Positions 45,669-57,764 of a stretch of DNA of 64,000 bases are shown here, one piece after another. Origin of the DNA: Ampullaceana balthica (Eukaryota > Mollusca > Gastropoda > Lymnaeidae). Each line of letters starts with the position of its first letter. The first letter of the stretch is position 1. The notes under the pieces are model-generated. The model was not told the DNA's origin and did no database searches. It saw only the letters and a list, made by a program, of their open reading frames with translations. The translations under genes and the position numbers were made by a program. The stretch lies in NCBI GenBank assembly GCA_944989445.1, contig CALYLW010000427.1:348501-412500 (forward strand), written 5' to 3'.

Positions 45669-45840
45669 CAATGTTCCCTTTAAGCTGCGCGGCCACGCAG
45701 ATATTTGAGCGACACCGCGCAGCAGCTTTGAATTAACGGGCATCAAATTTTGAAAATATTGCTCAATAAAACGTATGTTTTGCACACGAGTTTTTTTTTA
45801 AACTTTGTACACGGACCAACGAACTTTAGAGGGAACATTG
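45669..45840. mobile_element. hAT-like MITE (AATGTTCCCT family), second copy
   Basis: Starts CAATGTTCCCTTTAAGCTGC and ends CTTTAGAGGGAACATTG. It sits between two CT-rich tracts, so the target duplication cannot be read reliably. Confidence 0.82.
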
Positions 45841-45855
45841 CTCTATCTCTCTCTT

Positions 45856-45951
<96 letters not shown>

Positions 45952-45963
45952 TCTCTCTCTCGC
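45841..45963. repeat. (CT)n microsatellite
   Basis: More than 100 bp of nearly pure CT. It is (GA)n at the 3' side of the minus-strand LINE end at 46164-46485 and could be its tail. It causes artefactual Leu-Ser and Arg-Glu repeat frames. Confidence 0.95.
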
Positions 45964-46163
45964 TCTAAAAGCATTGTGACCTTTCCCAATGACATATTTT
46001 TTAACACGGCGTAATGCGAGCTCACTGGGCTCTTCGTCTGTATCTGGGTTGAGTTGCGCATAAATGGGGTCTACTTCTAGTACGTAGGGTTGGATTACGT
46101 GGGGGATGGTTACGGTGGGCAGGTCATGTGACACCTGTAGGCTTTGAGGGACTTTATTCTTTT

Positions 46164-46485
46164 TTAAAGTAATCGATACTTTAGTTTTCTCATCATCACC
46201 AGTCTGGTGACCGTTGCGGTCGTTTGGGGGGAGCGCATGGACACATCAACAGACAACGATCTCCACATTTGCCTATCTTGAGCGGTGGCCAATAATTCAT
46301 TCAATCTCATCCCTGTCCACTTCTTTATGTTTTCAAGCCAACTTTTCCGTTGTCACCCTCTTCGTTGGCCTCCTTCTAAAGTGACTTGAAGGATGATTTT
46401 TGTCAGGCTATCATGTCGCAACACATGATCGAACCATGCCAGCTTGTGTCTCTTAATAGTTGTTATAATAGTTTCTTGACAACCT
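46164..46485 (-). mobile_element. LINE ORF2 C-terminal fragment
   Basis: The minus frame reads IKRHKLAWFDHVLRHDSL, then KSWLENIKKWTGMRLNELLA and TAQDRQMWRSLSVDVS, ending at a natural stop (46164). One internal stop replaces an expected Arg/Trp codon. This is the standard end of non-LTR reverse transcriptases with the RWFGHV...WTG...AQDR pattern. Confidence 0.83.
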
Positions 46486-46559
46486 GCAATGGAGTTTATT
46501 CTGTACCAGAAGTGTCAATTCAAGTATATAAATTAACAAATAAATACAGTGATGCATCG

Positions 46560-47158
46560 AGATACGAGTCGAGATCTTTTCCATGTTAGTAGAAAGTCAT
46601 GTCGAGATCTTCTCCATGTAAGTACCAGGTCATGTCGAGATCTTGTTCATGTGGGTAGCAAGTCATGCCGAGATCTTGTCCATGTAAGCAGCAAGTCATG
46701 TCCAGATCTTGTCCATGTAAGTAGCAAGTCATGTCGAGATATTGTCAGTGTAAGTAGCAAATCATGTAGAGATCTTGTCCATGTAAGTAGCAAGTCATGT
46801 CGAGATCTTGTCCATGTAAGTAGCAAGTCATGTCGAGATCTTGTCCTTGTAAGTAGCAAGTCATGTCGAGATATTGTCCATGTAAATAGCAAGTCATGTC
46901 GAGATATTGTCAGTGTAAGTAGCAAGTCATGTCGAGATCTTGTCCATGTAAGTAGCAAGTCATGTCGAGATCTTGTCCATGTAAGTAGCAAGTCATGTCG
47001 AGATCTTGTCCATGTAAGTAGCAAGTCATGTCGAGATCTTGTCCATGTAAGTAGCAAGTCATGTCGAGATCTTGTCCATTTAAGTAGCAAGTCATGTCGA
47101 GATCTTGTCCATGTAAGTAGCAAGTCATGTCGAGATCTTGTCCATGTAAGTAGCAAGT
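46560..47158. repeat. 33-bp minisatellite, about 18 copies
   Basis: Unit TCATGTCGAGATCTTGTCCA then TGTAAGTAGCAAG. A 33-bp period with no stops gives a 203-codon plus frame (repeating SCRDLVHVSSK) and two long minus frames; no start context, domain or splice pattern supports translation. Confidence 0.95.
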
Positions 47159-48281
47159 GAAGTTGAGATCTAAACCAAATAAATCTAAAAATTGGCCATG
47201 AGATTTGTTGATTATGAATTCAAAAGCTAATCGAATAAGGAAGATTAATTTCTTAAATTGAAATGACATATCCGTTGAGGACATAGGAATGACAGGAATG
47301 ATGACATCATCACTTTCAGCAAGTCCAGTCAAGATTGTTGATTCCTCCACGTTGCTCATTAGTGTTTTTACAGCTAGTCGCGTGCCGTAGCTTAATACCC
47401 GCGCTTCTTAGACAAGCCCAAGCCCGAGATGGCGTCAAGAGAAAAATAATATAAATTAAAGACCTTGTTATAAAAAGAAATATTTTTATTATTATTCAAA
47501 ACTGATTTTAAAAAAACAACACATTATGGTGCACACCTATTATCATGTACATTGTATTTCTATTGCTAAGATAATAATTAAAAAAAAGACTTTAGAGGCT
47601 CAGGCACCGAAATGACACTGAATGAAAGATAGTTGGTAAATTTATAAAATGTTCGTTAGGGATTGCAACGGTGTGTGAAATTTCAAACCAATCGATGAAG
47701 AACTTTCAGAGAGTTGATATTAGGGAGAAACAAACATTTTAAAGTTTTACCTACAAAGATTTCAGTTAAATATAGATCCTGGTGTTTTGAAGTTATTAAA
47801 AAATATCTTGAGAGTGGCTTTCTTTAAGCCATCAACAACAGGATTTAACTCGAACCTATAAATTGGTTCCAAAACTGCTTTTCGCAGTTTCATCTAGCGT
47901 TAAAAAAGTGTGTGTTACGTTACAGAATGTAAACGTGGTTATTCCAGGCATTTTGCTCGTTATTTTATAGGTTTCAGTTGCTAGAGACATTACATCTGAC
48001 CGTGGAAGGATTGAGGTGTCTAATCTCAAAGAACACTCTTTAAGAAACTCACCTTGCTACCGGGGAAGGGTTGAGGTTTCTAATCTCAGCTTGGTACATC
48101 CCTGTGCTGTCTACTCATAATCGCGTTTATTTTCAACGAGATACGACCCATGGCGTAGCATACACCGCAGACATGTTCATCATAGATAGTTCAAAGAACG
48201 GGGGGTGGGGTGAGAGAAAGGACACAGACTGCATGCAGCACGAACTAATGGAAATAAATAGAAGTAAAAACAAATATTTGT

Positions 48282-48580
48282 AAAAACCACGTTTTTATAA
48301 GCGGACTAAAAAGAAGAAAATAAGTTTAAAACTTATTAGTTCAAGTACTTCGATTTAATATGACTAAAAAATGTGGGGCGGGCACTTATGAGGTTTAACA
48401 TATGCGGTTCACTCATTCTCTCACTTATAGATCTCTCTTTTGCCTTCTAAATTAGAAATCTTTAATTTTTATACCAAACACCCGCCCCCACGTTTTTAGT
48501 CATATTAAATCGAAGTACTTGAACTAATAAGTTTTAACTTATTTTCTTCTTTTTAGTCCGCTTATAAAAACGTGGTTTTT
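48282..48580. mobile_element. Foldback element with about 108-bp inverted arms, copy 1
   Basis: Left arm begins AAAAACCACGTTTTTATAAG, right arm ends CTTATAAAAACGTGGTTTTT. The arms include CGATTTAATATGACTAAAAA and its inverse. The central loop reads CTCTCTTTTGCCTTCTAAAT, the uninterrupted form of the hAT target site at 22653. Confidence 0.9.
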
Positions 48581-48887
48581 TAAAATCTTTTTTTAAAATT
48601 CTATTTATTTTCTTCTTTTTAGTCCACTTATGACAACCTGGTTTTTAAAAATATTTTTTTTACCTCTATTTATTTTACCAAACACCCCACAAGCGCCCGC
48701 CCAACGTTTTAAAAACATTGTGATGTGGTCACGGGGGGAACTCACGGATGTCAACAAAAGCCGACGGTACAGATGCTTATATAGAGACTATAGATAAACT
48801 AAAAAGTTCAATAATTTAAAAACGGTACATTCGATCGATCTGAAATTGTAATACAATGCATTGTCATCCAAGATCTATATGTGGTAT

Positions 48888-49027
48888 AATTAGTGTGAAG
48901 GCAGTTAGTTTAGGGTGAAGGCAGTTAGTTTAGGGTGAAGGCAGTTAGTTTAGGTTGAAGGCAGTTAGTTTAGGGTGAAGGCAGTTAGTTTAATGTGAAG
49001 GCAGTTAGTTTAGTGTGAAGGCAGTTA
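48888..49027. repeat. 20-bp minisatellite, 7 copies (duplication copy 2)
   Basis: Same unit as 44008-44287 with seven repeats, placed exactly at the duplication junction. Confidence 0.95.
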
Positions 49028-49179
49028 GTTTAGCTATGTACAAAATAAATTTTAAATTGGAGATATTGAAAGAAATTTAACCACAGTAATATTTAACCAC
49101 TGTAATATTTGTCATTGATTTAAATTAACCATTTTTAGTGTAAAAATAATTAGGACTGTATTAATTTGATTATTTAAAT

Positions 49180-50017
49180 TAAGGCTGCGGAAATTAACGA
49201 TTAATTTCTCGATTAATCGTTAAACATTTTTAACGATTAATTTTTTTTATCGATTAATCGACCCACCACTTATACATGTACTTGAAGTCAAAAAGTAAAA
49301 TATTTCGGCCGATAAATATAAACTGATTTCCGGACGATTACACTTAAACGAACATTTTGGTTTTAAACTATTGACTGACGTGAATGTTCAAAATGTTGAT
49401 AAAGGTTATTGTGTCCATTGAGAGAAATCGTTTGCCTACCATGCAATTTTTCCTCTAAGTCTAAGCTTCGTTGGTCCGTGTGCAAAGTAAAAAAGAAACA
49501 GCTCGTGTGCAAAGTTGCAGAGCGTCCATTTTTTTGCAATATTTTACAAAATTTGCTGCTCGGTGATTCTAAACTGCTGCGTGGCGTCGGTCAAATATCT
49601 GTGCATCCACGCTGCTTAAGGGAACATTGCTACCATGGTTCTAATACTTCGCTTACATATCACCTGCATACCAAACATCCACTACAGTATCGGAAACTTC
49701 AGCTGAGACAATCTAAAATCTAAAGCAATGTGAACGACTGTTCAGCTCGGCTGGTTATATTGTCAATAAGACACGCTCATCACTTGAACCAAATAATGTC
49801 AATACACTTGTCTGTTTGCGTTGTTGGTTAAAAGCTGTCATTTAAAGAAGACATTACAGTGTTATTTCGATTTTCGACAAGTATTTTAATAAATGTTGCT
49901 TATGACTCTATGACACAATAAATTTCAATTTTTGGATTTAATCGAAATTAACGATTAATTAATCGTTAATTTTTCAAAAGTTAACGATTAAATTTTAATT
50001 AATCGATAACAGTCCTA
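49180..50017. mobile_element. hAT element copy 2, duplicated
   Basis: Same element as 44439-45276 shifted by 4,741 bp as part of the segmental duplication, not an independent insertion. Confidence 0.88.
49444..49629. mobile_element. hAT-like MITE, duplicated copy of 44703-44888
   Basis: Identical layout and CTACCATG flanks at the 4,741-bp offset. Confidence 0.9.
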
Positions 50018-50409
50018 ATTTATATAAAGCAGTACCCCAGCAAGCAGCTGAGCGCACAGCACTTCACATTAAAATAGCAACACAAATATTTATAAATCCA
50101 TTCAATTTAAAACATTCATATCTTAACTGAAAGAAGAAAATGACATGATGGTGCAGGTGAGCTACGATTATCATTTAATATTTAGTTTGATTGTTGTTTA
50201 ATATAATTTTGAAAGAAGAGTTTGAAAATATGGGGTTTTATTGGAGTCTTGTATATAGTTAAATATGGAGTCAGGAGTCGAAAGTCAAATCGATTTCTTC
50301 TGGTGAGAAAACTTTAAAAAGTTTATCTTGTAAATTGTGTTCTCATTATACCATTGAAGGCAATAAAAGGGTGCCCTCCCTCTCTCTTCCTCTCTCTCTC
50401 CCCTTTCTC

Positions 50410-50581
50410 CAATGTTCCCTTTAAGCTGCGCGGCCACGCAGATATTTGAGCGACACCGCGCAGCAGCTTTGAATTAACGGGCATCAAATTTTGAAAATAT
50501 TGCTCAATAAAACGTATGTTTTGCACACGAGTTTTTTTTTAAACTTTGTACACGGACCAACGAACTTTAGAGGGAACATTG
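50410..50581. mobile_element. hAT-like MITE, duplicated copy of 45669-45840
   Basis: Same element at the segmental duplication offset. Confidence 0.82.
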
Positions 50582-50596
50582 CTCTATCTCTCTCTT

Positions 50597-50694
<98 letters not shown>

Positions 50695-50706
50695 TCTCTC
50701 TCTCGC
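50582..50706. repeat. (CT)n microsatellite, duplicated
   Basis: Counterpart of 45841-45963 in duplication copy 2, slightly different in length. Confidence 0.95.
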
Positions 50707-50906
50707 TCTAAAAGCATTGTGACCTTTCCCAATGACATATTTTTTAACACGGCGTAATGCGAGCTCACTGGGCTCTTCGTCTGTATCTGGGTTGAGTTGC
50801 GCATAAATGGGGTCTACTTCTAGTACGTAGGGTTGGATTACGTGGGGGATGGTTACGGTGGGCAGGTCATGTGACACCTGTAGGCTTTGAGGGACTTTAT
50901 TCTTTT

Positions 50907-51228
50907 TTAAAGTAATCGATACTTTAGTTTTCTCATCATCACCAGTCTGGTGACCGTTGCGGTCGTTTGGGGGGAGCGCATGGACACATCAACAGACAAC
51001 GATCTCCACATTTGCCTATCTTGAGCGGTGGCCAATAATTCATTCAATCTCATCCCTGTCCACTTCTTTATGTTTTCAAGCCAACTTTTCCGTTGTCACC
51101 CTCTTCGTTGGCCTCCTTCTAAAGTGACTTGAAGGATGATTTTTGTCAGGCTATCATGTCGCAACACATGATCGAACCATGCCAGCTTGTGTCTCTTAAT
51201 AGTTGTTATAATAGTTTCTTGACAACCT
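50907..51228 (-). mobile_element. LINE ORF2 C-terminal fragment, duplicated
   Basis: Same fragment as 46164-46485 at an offset of 4,743 bp. Confidence 0.83.
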
Positions 51229-51302
51229 GCAATGGAGTTTATTCTGTACCAGAAGTGTCAATTCAAGTATATAAATTAACAAATAAATACAGTGATGCAT
51301 CG

Positions 51303-51901
51303 AGATACGAGTCGAGATCTTTTCCATGTTAGTAGAAAGTCATGTCGAGATCTTCTCCATGTAAGTACCAGGTCATGTCGAGATCTTGTTCATGTGGGTA
51401 GCAAGTCATGCCGAGATCTTGTCCATGTAAGCAGCAAGTCATGTCCAGATCTTGTCCATGTAAGTAGCAAGTCATGTCGAGATATTGTCAGTGTAAGTAG
51501 CAAATCATGTAGAGATCTTGTCCATGTAAGTAGCAAGTCATGTCGAGATCTTGTCCATGTAAGTAGCAAGTCATGTCGAGATCTTGTCCTTGTAAGTAGC
51601 AAGTCATGTCGAGATCTTGTCCATGTAAATAGCAAGTCATGTCGAGATATTGTCAGTGTAAGTAGCAAGTCATGTCGAGATCTTGTCCATGTAAGTAGCA
51701 AGTCATGTCGAGATCTTGTCCATGTAAGTAGCAAGTCATGTCGAGATCTTGTCCATGTAAGTAGCAAGTCATGTCGAGATCTTGTCCATGTAAGTAGCAA
51801 GTCATGTCGAGATCTTGTCCATTTAAGTAGCAAGTCATGTCGAGATCTTGTCCATGTAAGTAGCAAGTCATGTCGAGATCTTGTCCATGTAAGTAGCAAG
51901 T
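51303..51901. repeat. 33-bp minisatellite, duplicated
   Basis: Copy 2 of the 46560-47158 array, same unit number, differing at about one position (CTTGTCCATG against ATTGTCCATG near 51,616). 51902-53024 has no other feature. Confidence 0.95.
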
Positions 51902-53024
51902 GAAGTTGAGATCTAAACCAAATAAATCTAAAAATTGGCCATGAGATTTGTTGATTATGAATTCAAAAGCTAATCGAATAAGGAAGATTAATTTCTTAAA
52001 TTGAAATGACATATCCGTTGAGGACATAGGAATGACAGGAATGATGACATCATCACTTTCAGCAAGTCCAGTCAAGATTGTTGATTCCTCCACGTTGCTC
52101 ATTAGTGTTTTTACAGCAAGTCGCGTGCCGTAGCTTAATACCCGCGCTTCTTAGACAAGCCCAAGCCCGAGATGGCGTCAAGAGAAAAATAATATAAATT
52201 AAAGACCTTGTTATAAAAAGAAATATTTTTATTATTATTCAAAACTGATTTTAAAAAAACAACACATTATGGTGCACACCTATTATCATGTACATTGTAT
52301 TTCTATTGCTAAGATAATAATTAAAAAAAAGACTTTAGAGGCTCAGGCACCGAAATGACACTGAATGAAAGATAGTTGGTAAATTTATAAAATGTTCGTT
52401 AGGGATTGCAACGGTGTGTGAAATTTCAAACCAATCGATGAAGAACTTTCAGAGAGTTGATATTAGGGAGAAACAAACATTTTAAAGTTTTACCTACAAA
52501 GATTTCAGTTAAATATAGATCCTGGTGTTTTGAAGTTATTAAAAATATCTTGAGAGTGGCTTTCTTTAAGCCATCAACAACAGGATTTAACTCGAACCTA
52601 TAAATTGGTTCCAAAACTGCTTTAACGCAGTTTCATCTAGCGTTAAAAAAGTGTGTGTTACTTTATAGAATGTAAACGTGGTTATTCAAGGCATATTGCT
52701 CGTTATTTTATAGGTTTCAGTTGCCAGAGACATTACATCTGACCGTGGAAGGATTGAGGTGTCTAATCTCAAAGAACACTCTCTAAGAAACTCACCTTGC
52801 TACCGGGGAAGGGTTGAGGTTTCTAATCTCAGCTTGGTTCACCCCTGTGCTGTCTACTCATAATCGCGTTTATTTTCAACGAGATACGACCCATGGCGTA
52901 GCATACACCGCAGACATGTTCATCATAGATAGTTCAAAGAACGGGGGACGGGGTGAGAGAAAGTACACAGACTGCATGCAGCACGAACTAATGGAAATAA
53001 ATAGAAGTAAAAACAAATATTTGT

Positions 53025-53320
53025 AAAAACCACGTTTTTATAAGCGGACTAAAAAGAAGAAAATAATTTAAAACTTATTAGTTCAAGTACTTCGATTTAA
53101 TATGACTAAAAACGTGGGGCGGGCGCTTATGAGGTTTAACATATGCGGTTCACTCATTCTCTCACTTATAGATCTCTCTTTTGCCTTCTAAATTAGAAAT
53201 CTTTAATTTTTATACCAAACACCCGCCCCACGTTTTTAGTCATATTAGATCGGAGTACTTGAACTAATAAGTTTTAACTTATTTTCTTCTTTTTATTCCG
53301 CTTATAAAAACGTGGTTTTT
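53025..53320. mobile_element. Foldback element, copy 2 (duplicated)
   Basis: Counterpart of 48282-48580 in duplication copy 2. Confidence 0.9.
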
Positions 53321-54485
53321 TAAAATCTTTTTTTAAAATTCTATTTATTTTATTCTTTTTAGTCCACTTATAACAACCTGGTTTTTAAAAATATTTGTTT
53401 ACCTCTATTTATTTTACCAAACACCTCACAAGCGCCCGCCCAACGTTTTAAAAACATTGTGATGTGGTCACGGGGGGGGAACTCACGGATGTCAACAAAA
53501 GCCGACGATACAGATGCTTATATAGAGACTATAGATAAACTAAAAAGTTCAATAATTTAAAAACGGTACATTCGATTGATCTGAAATTTTGATACAATGC
53601 ATGTGGTAAAATTTTCAGATCTCTAGGACCATCAGAAGTGGTTCAATTTTACGTTGGCAGATTTGAAAAAATCTTGGACAATGCCACAGGAACGAAAGCG
53701 AGTTAATAAAACGTGGTTAATAAATAGAAGTAAAAAAAAGATTTTTAAAAACCACGTTTTTAGAAGCGGACTAAAAAGAAGAAAATAATTTAAAACTTAT
53801 TAGTTCAAGTACTTCGATTTAATATGACTAAAAACGTGGGGCGGGTGCTTATGAGGTTTAACATATAATTCTCTCACTTAAAGATCTCTCTTTTGCCTTC
53901 TAAATTAGAAATCTTTAATTTTTATACCAAACACCCACCCCACGTTTTAGTCATATTAAATCGAAGTACTTGAACTAATAAGTTTTAAATTATTTTCTTC
54001 TTTTTAGTCCGCTTCTAAAAACGTGGTTTTTTAAAATCTTAATTTTACTTCTATTTATTTTATTCTTTTTAGTCCACTTATAACAACCTGGTTTTTAAAA
54101 ATATTTTTTTACCTCTATTTATTTTACCAAACACCTCACAAGCGCCCGCCCAACGTTTTAAAAACATTGTGATGTGGTCACGGGGCGAACTCACGGATGT
54201 CAACAAAAGCCGACGGTACAGATGCTTTTATATAGACTTTAGATAAACTTAAAAGATAAATAATTTAATAACGGTACATTTGATCGATCTGACATTTTGA
54301 TACAATGCATTGTCATCCAAGATCTATCTGTGGTAAAATTTTCAGATCTCTAGGACCATCAGAAATGGTTCAATTTTACGTTGGCAGATTTGAAAAAATC
54401 TTGGACAAACAATGCCCAACGAAAGCGAGTTAATAAAAACGTGGTAAAAAAAAGCAGAAACAAACATTTTTAAAAATTAAAATTA
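53321..54485. other. Outer flanks of the foldback elements and CCCTTATA repeat fragments
   Basis: Two partial repeats of the region after a foldback element: CAACGTTTTAAAAACATTGT, then TCAACAAAAGCCGACG, then TTCGATTGATCTGAAATTTT and TCAGATCTCTAGGACCATCA. No gene. Confidence 0.6.
53746..54032. mobile_element. Foldback element, copy 3
   Basis: Same arms with small changes (AGAAGCGGAC, CCGCTTCTAA) and a shorter loop. Lies just beyond duplication copy 2 and is followed by the same outer sequence (CACCTCACAAGCGCCCGCCC). Confidence 0.88.
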
Positions 54486-54490
54486 TAAAA

Positions 54491-54565
54491 TGTTCACGCT
54501 GAGGCTTGAACTCAGGATTTTCCGAGTGCAAGGCGGACGCGATAACCACTACACTACGAATCATA
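54491..54565 (-). pseudogene. tRNA-like sequence (tRNA pseudogene or SINE head)
   Basis: On the minus strand: A box TAGTGTAGTGG, anticodon-loop candidate CTTGCAC (TGC), T arm CTGAG TTCAAGC CTCAG with a 5-bp stem, and B box GTTCAAGCC. The acceptor strands TGATTCG and CGTGAAC pair badly, so a working tRNA is unlikely. Confidence 0.55.
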
Positions 54566-55794
54566 CGTTATTCTGTGAAGGAACAACGCAAGTAAACGCA
54601 AGAAGCTTCGTTGCCACCCCCACCCCTTTTTTTCTCTTTCTTTTCATCCCACTACGCTTGCCAACTGTGATCTGTCGACCCCATCGAGGGCCATTAGTCA
54701 TGCTTACTTGCACATACTCGTTTAGGTGAATTATAAATATAGATTGCACGAGTGACAGAAATATTTCAATGTGACGTAACCATGTCTCTTTTAGCAACAC
54801 GTTTAAATTTATGATGCACTTATGTCATTTTGACCTGATCTGTCAAAACAATTGAATGCCCAGCCAAGTATTATTTTATTTAGATATTCTGCATAAATGT
54901 GTAACACTCACTTAAAAAACAAACATTAAATGACTTTTTCCTCTTCTCGAAATGTGTGTAAAACTTGTTTTATTAGTCAAGACCAGTGGCGTAGCTAGGG
55001 GGGCGGTGGGGGCGTTCCGCCCCGGGCGGCACACATTTTAGGGGCGGCATTTGTGGGCATTTGAAAAATAAAGCCGTTTCCGACAACCACCCTTTTTCTT
55101 TTGAAGGGGAAAACCAAGGTGAAACAAAAATATTCTTTGTTTCGAGTCTTCATTAACGGATTCACGCAACATTTGTTTATTTACATAGTGGTTTTTTAAC
55201 TAACGAAAAACCATTCAAAAATTTTAAATCGCTCAAAAAAGGTATCGATTTGTTTGGTAAATTAAGCGGTAATAGTCACAGATGACGTTTTATAAGAAAA
55301 CTGCTCACACACACACCCAAAAACAACAACACCAACACATCACCGCTAGGCCGAATAATGTGTGCTATTAATATCGCCACGACAGTTTTTGCGTGGAATT
55401 TCGACATGCGCAGAATGATGCGCTAAGAAGTACCTACATGGCATGGTGGTTCAAATATTATGTTTAACTTGCAGAAATAATTTATATTACTGTTTCATAT
55501 TTTAGAAAATTATTGTAAGGTAACATACTAAAAATCAAATTTATTTGGTTTTTATCGCATTGAAGTAGCACACATAATTTACGTTTTTCATTAAAATACG
55601 GTTATTAATTGAAAATTTTACACCCATCCAATTAAAGTAATGAGTAAATAATTTGAATTCGTTTATTTTATGGAAAATTATTAAAATTTATGGCAAGAAC
55701 ATGAAAATAGTCAAATTTCTCCGTTAATAAACACCACAATAGCATACATAATTTCGAAAAGACATACTTTAAAATTTCAGGCGTCTTGGAAAAA

Positions 55795-56800
55795 ATTACA
55801 TCTGAAGAAGTAACTAGTAAAACGAGATCAGATGCTGGAATTTTCCTCAGTTCAAGGCAATCTTTTTGATTTCTATGTAATCTGAATTAATGGGAACCCG
55901 TCTTTAAAATTTTTTAAAATGCAAACCAATTTCATTGAACAAATAGATGTGCTAATACAGAACGCTGTAATAGAGAGTTGGATATATCAACTGAACGCCG
56001 AGTTAGAAGGAGAAAAAATATGAGTGGGGAAAATTCAGAAGACGTGGTTATATCTTTATAGCAAGGAGTACAACGAGAAATGTTTTTATCCATGGATGAA
56101 ATTATAAAAGTAAGTAAAAGAACGCGTTGATGAGTTGCATGTACTTGCAAGAAAATATTCGTGTTTAAAACCATGTAACCTACTAAATGAAGAATTTGAA
56201 CAACAAATAATTTTCTTTATTGACATTGATAAAGAACAGTTCAAAATTGAAACAAAAAGGATCCAGGTTTGTATGCCTGTACACAGGGCTGGTTTAGCAA
56301 TTGCGGGGCCCTATGCGGCTTAGTGTGCGAAAAGGATTGCGCGGGGCCCAGTTTGAGGAGGGGTAAGGTATCAATAAGGATAATAAGTGAAAATTAACAT
56401 AGGTGGGGCCTATGAAAGCGCGGGGCCCAGTCCGGCCGCATAGGTTGTAGTGGCCTAAGACCAGCCCTGGCTGTACCTGCACTAAAAGAAAAGGCATTAT
56501 GTTAGTAAAAATGTGGGGACGGGCCCCCTTGATCTATTAAAATATATTCAACAGTATAGATTGGAAAATTCTGTACCCAAAATTATAATTTTGCAAAGAA
56601 TTTTTTCAACAATTGCTATCAGTGTATCTAGTTGTGAAAGGAGCTTCTCCAAAATGAAGTTGATAAAAACATTATCTTCGTTCCACAATGAGTGAATTAA
56701 GACTACAAAATCTTGCAATATTGTCCATAGAACAAGATATTAGAAATATTTTAAATTTTAATAGCATTATACACGATTATTGTACTATGAAAATTAGAAA
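55795..56800 (+). pseudogene. hAT transposase remnant (copy B)
   Basis: Homologous to 33604-34428: pieces ATTEEVTSKTRSDAGIFL-like at the start, FIDIDKEQFKIETKRIQ near 56,215-56,265, and VSSCERSFSKMKLIKT near 56,625-56,672. Several frameshifts and stops, and a MITE splits the frame at 56284. Confidence 0.78.
56284..56468. mobile_element. hAT-like MITE nested in hAT copy B
   Basis: Ends CAGGGCTGGTTTAG and CCTAAGACCAGCCCTG are inverted. The flanks share CTGTAC (6 of 8 bases). Copy A has the uninterrupted target (GTTATGGCTGTACCTAC). Same family as 40247-40434. Confidence 0.87.
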
Positions 56801-57188
56801 AGTACATTTAAAATATGTTTACATACTAATGTATAAATTTCTTTGTTTATAAAAAATATCACATATTTATAAATTTAAAAAAGCATATTAATTGGTAATG
56901 TTTTTGGGGTGTAAATTTGGAATATGATTTGTCTCATTTGTAGGGGATTTGGGGACCTGCGACATCAATAACTTTCTTGTGGCTTTCAGAAAAAGTATCT
57001 TGTATTTTTTTAAAAGTGTATTTATAGGTATTTATATATTTATATCATCTTATGCGCCTCTTTTATTACTGCTTAAATAAATAAGGCACGCAATGGTAAA
57101 AATGTTTCCAACCTTTATTTCGTTTCAATTACAAATATTTATAAACGTTTATTAATTTATGAAAACGTAGTGCCACATAGTACCGAAT

Positions 57189-57764
57189 GGGGCGTCCATA
57201 AATGATGTCACGCGATTTTGGCTGATTTTATACCCCCTCCCCCCTCTTCAATGTATAACATATAAACAGGGTATTAGTTAGCCTGACAGGACGTAACACA
57301 ACAGCGAACGTTTCGGCAAAGAGCCTTCCTCAACGAACAAATAGTACAAAAATAAAACGAATATAACGAAATTTAAAAAAAAACTTAGCTGCGGTGAAAT
57401 CCAATTAGTCCGGTAGAGATATGGTAAGGAGAGAATAGTAAAAGCTCACATGTCGTAACAAAAATTTAGACTCCTTCTTCAATATGACGTCACAAAGCTC
57501 CCTCCCCCCAAATAAAAGCCTTATTTTCTTTTTGAAAATGAGGATGTTTCAAATCAATTTTTTGTCATTTAAATATGTTTTTAGAGTTAAGCTGCATTCT
57601 AATATCGTAACACGCTTGAAGTCATGTAAAACGTCATTAAAAAATTGTCGGTAATCATATATTTAAGTGGAACTTTTATTTAAAGTTGCGCCTTTTAGAT
57701 ATGACGTCAAATGTGTGATTGCCCTCCCCCCCCCCACGTGCGTGACGTCATTTATGGACGGCCC
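57189..57764. mobile_element. MITE-like insert with GGCGTCCATAAATGATGTCAC ends, in hAT copy B
   Basis: Left end GGGGCGTCCATAAATGATGT, right end GTGACGTCATTTATGGACGG then CCC. It occupies the same position as the insert in hAT copy C, so the two hAT copies probably descend from one already carrying it. Contains a Penelope-type end at about 57,255-57,460 (GCGAACGTTTCGGCAAAG). Confidence 0.78.

Larger units (their letters stand above)
44008..48887. repeat. Tandem segmental duplication, copy 1 (about 4.74-kb unit)
   Basis: From the 20-bp array to 48,887 the sequence recurs at an offset of 4,740-4,743 bp with very few differences (for example TTACTTATTTCTC against TTGCTTATGACTC near 45,170/49,905). 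Each copy holds the same nested hAT, MITEs, CT tract, LINE end, 33-bp array and foldback element. 47160-48280 has no other feature. Confidence 0.95.
48888..53600. repeat. Tandem segmental duplication, copy 2
   Basis: Head-to-tail with copy 1. It begins inside a 7-unit version of the 20-bp array (14 units in copy 1). Identity falls away near 53,600, where copy 2 reads GATACAATGCATGTGGTAAA instead of the copy 1 junction. Confidence 0.95.

Noticed and set aside
45750..46134. Leu-Ser and Arg-Glu repeat frames (also 50484-50877)
   Set aside because: Translation of the (CT)n tract and the LINE 3' flank.
46549..47359. Plus 203-codon and minus 169- and 149-codon frames (and their copies at 51292-52102)
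   Set aside because: Period-33 minisatellite; open on both strands without any coding sign.
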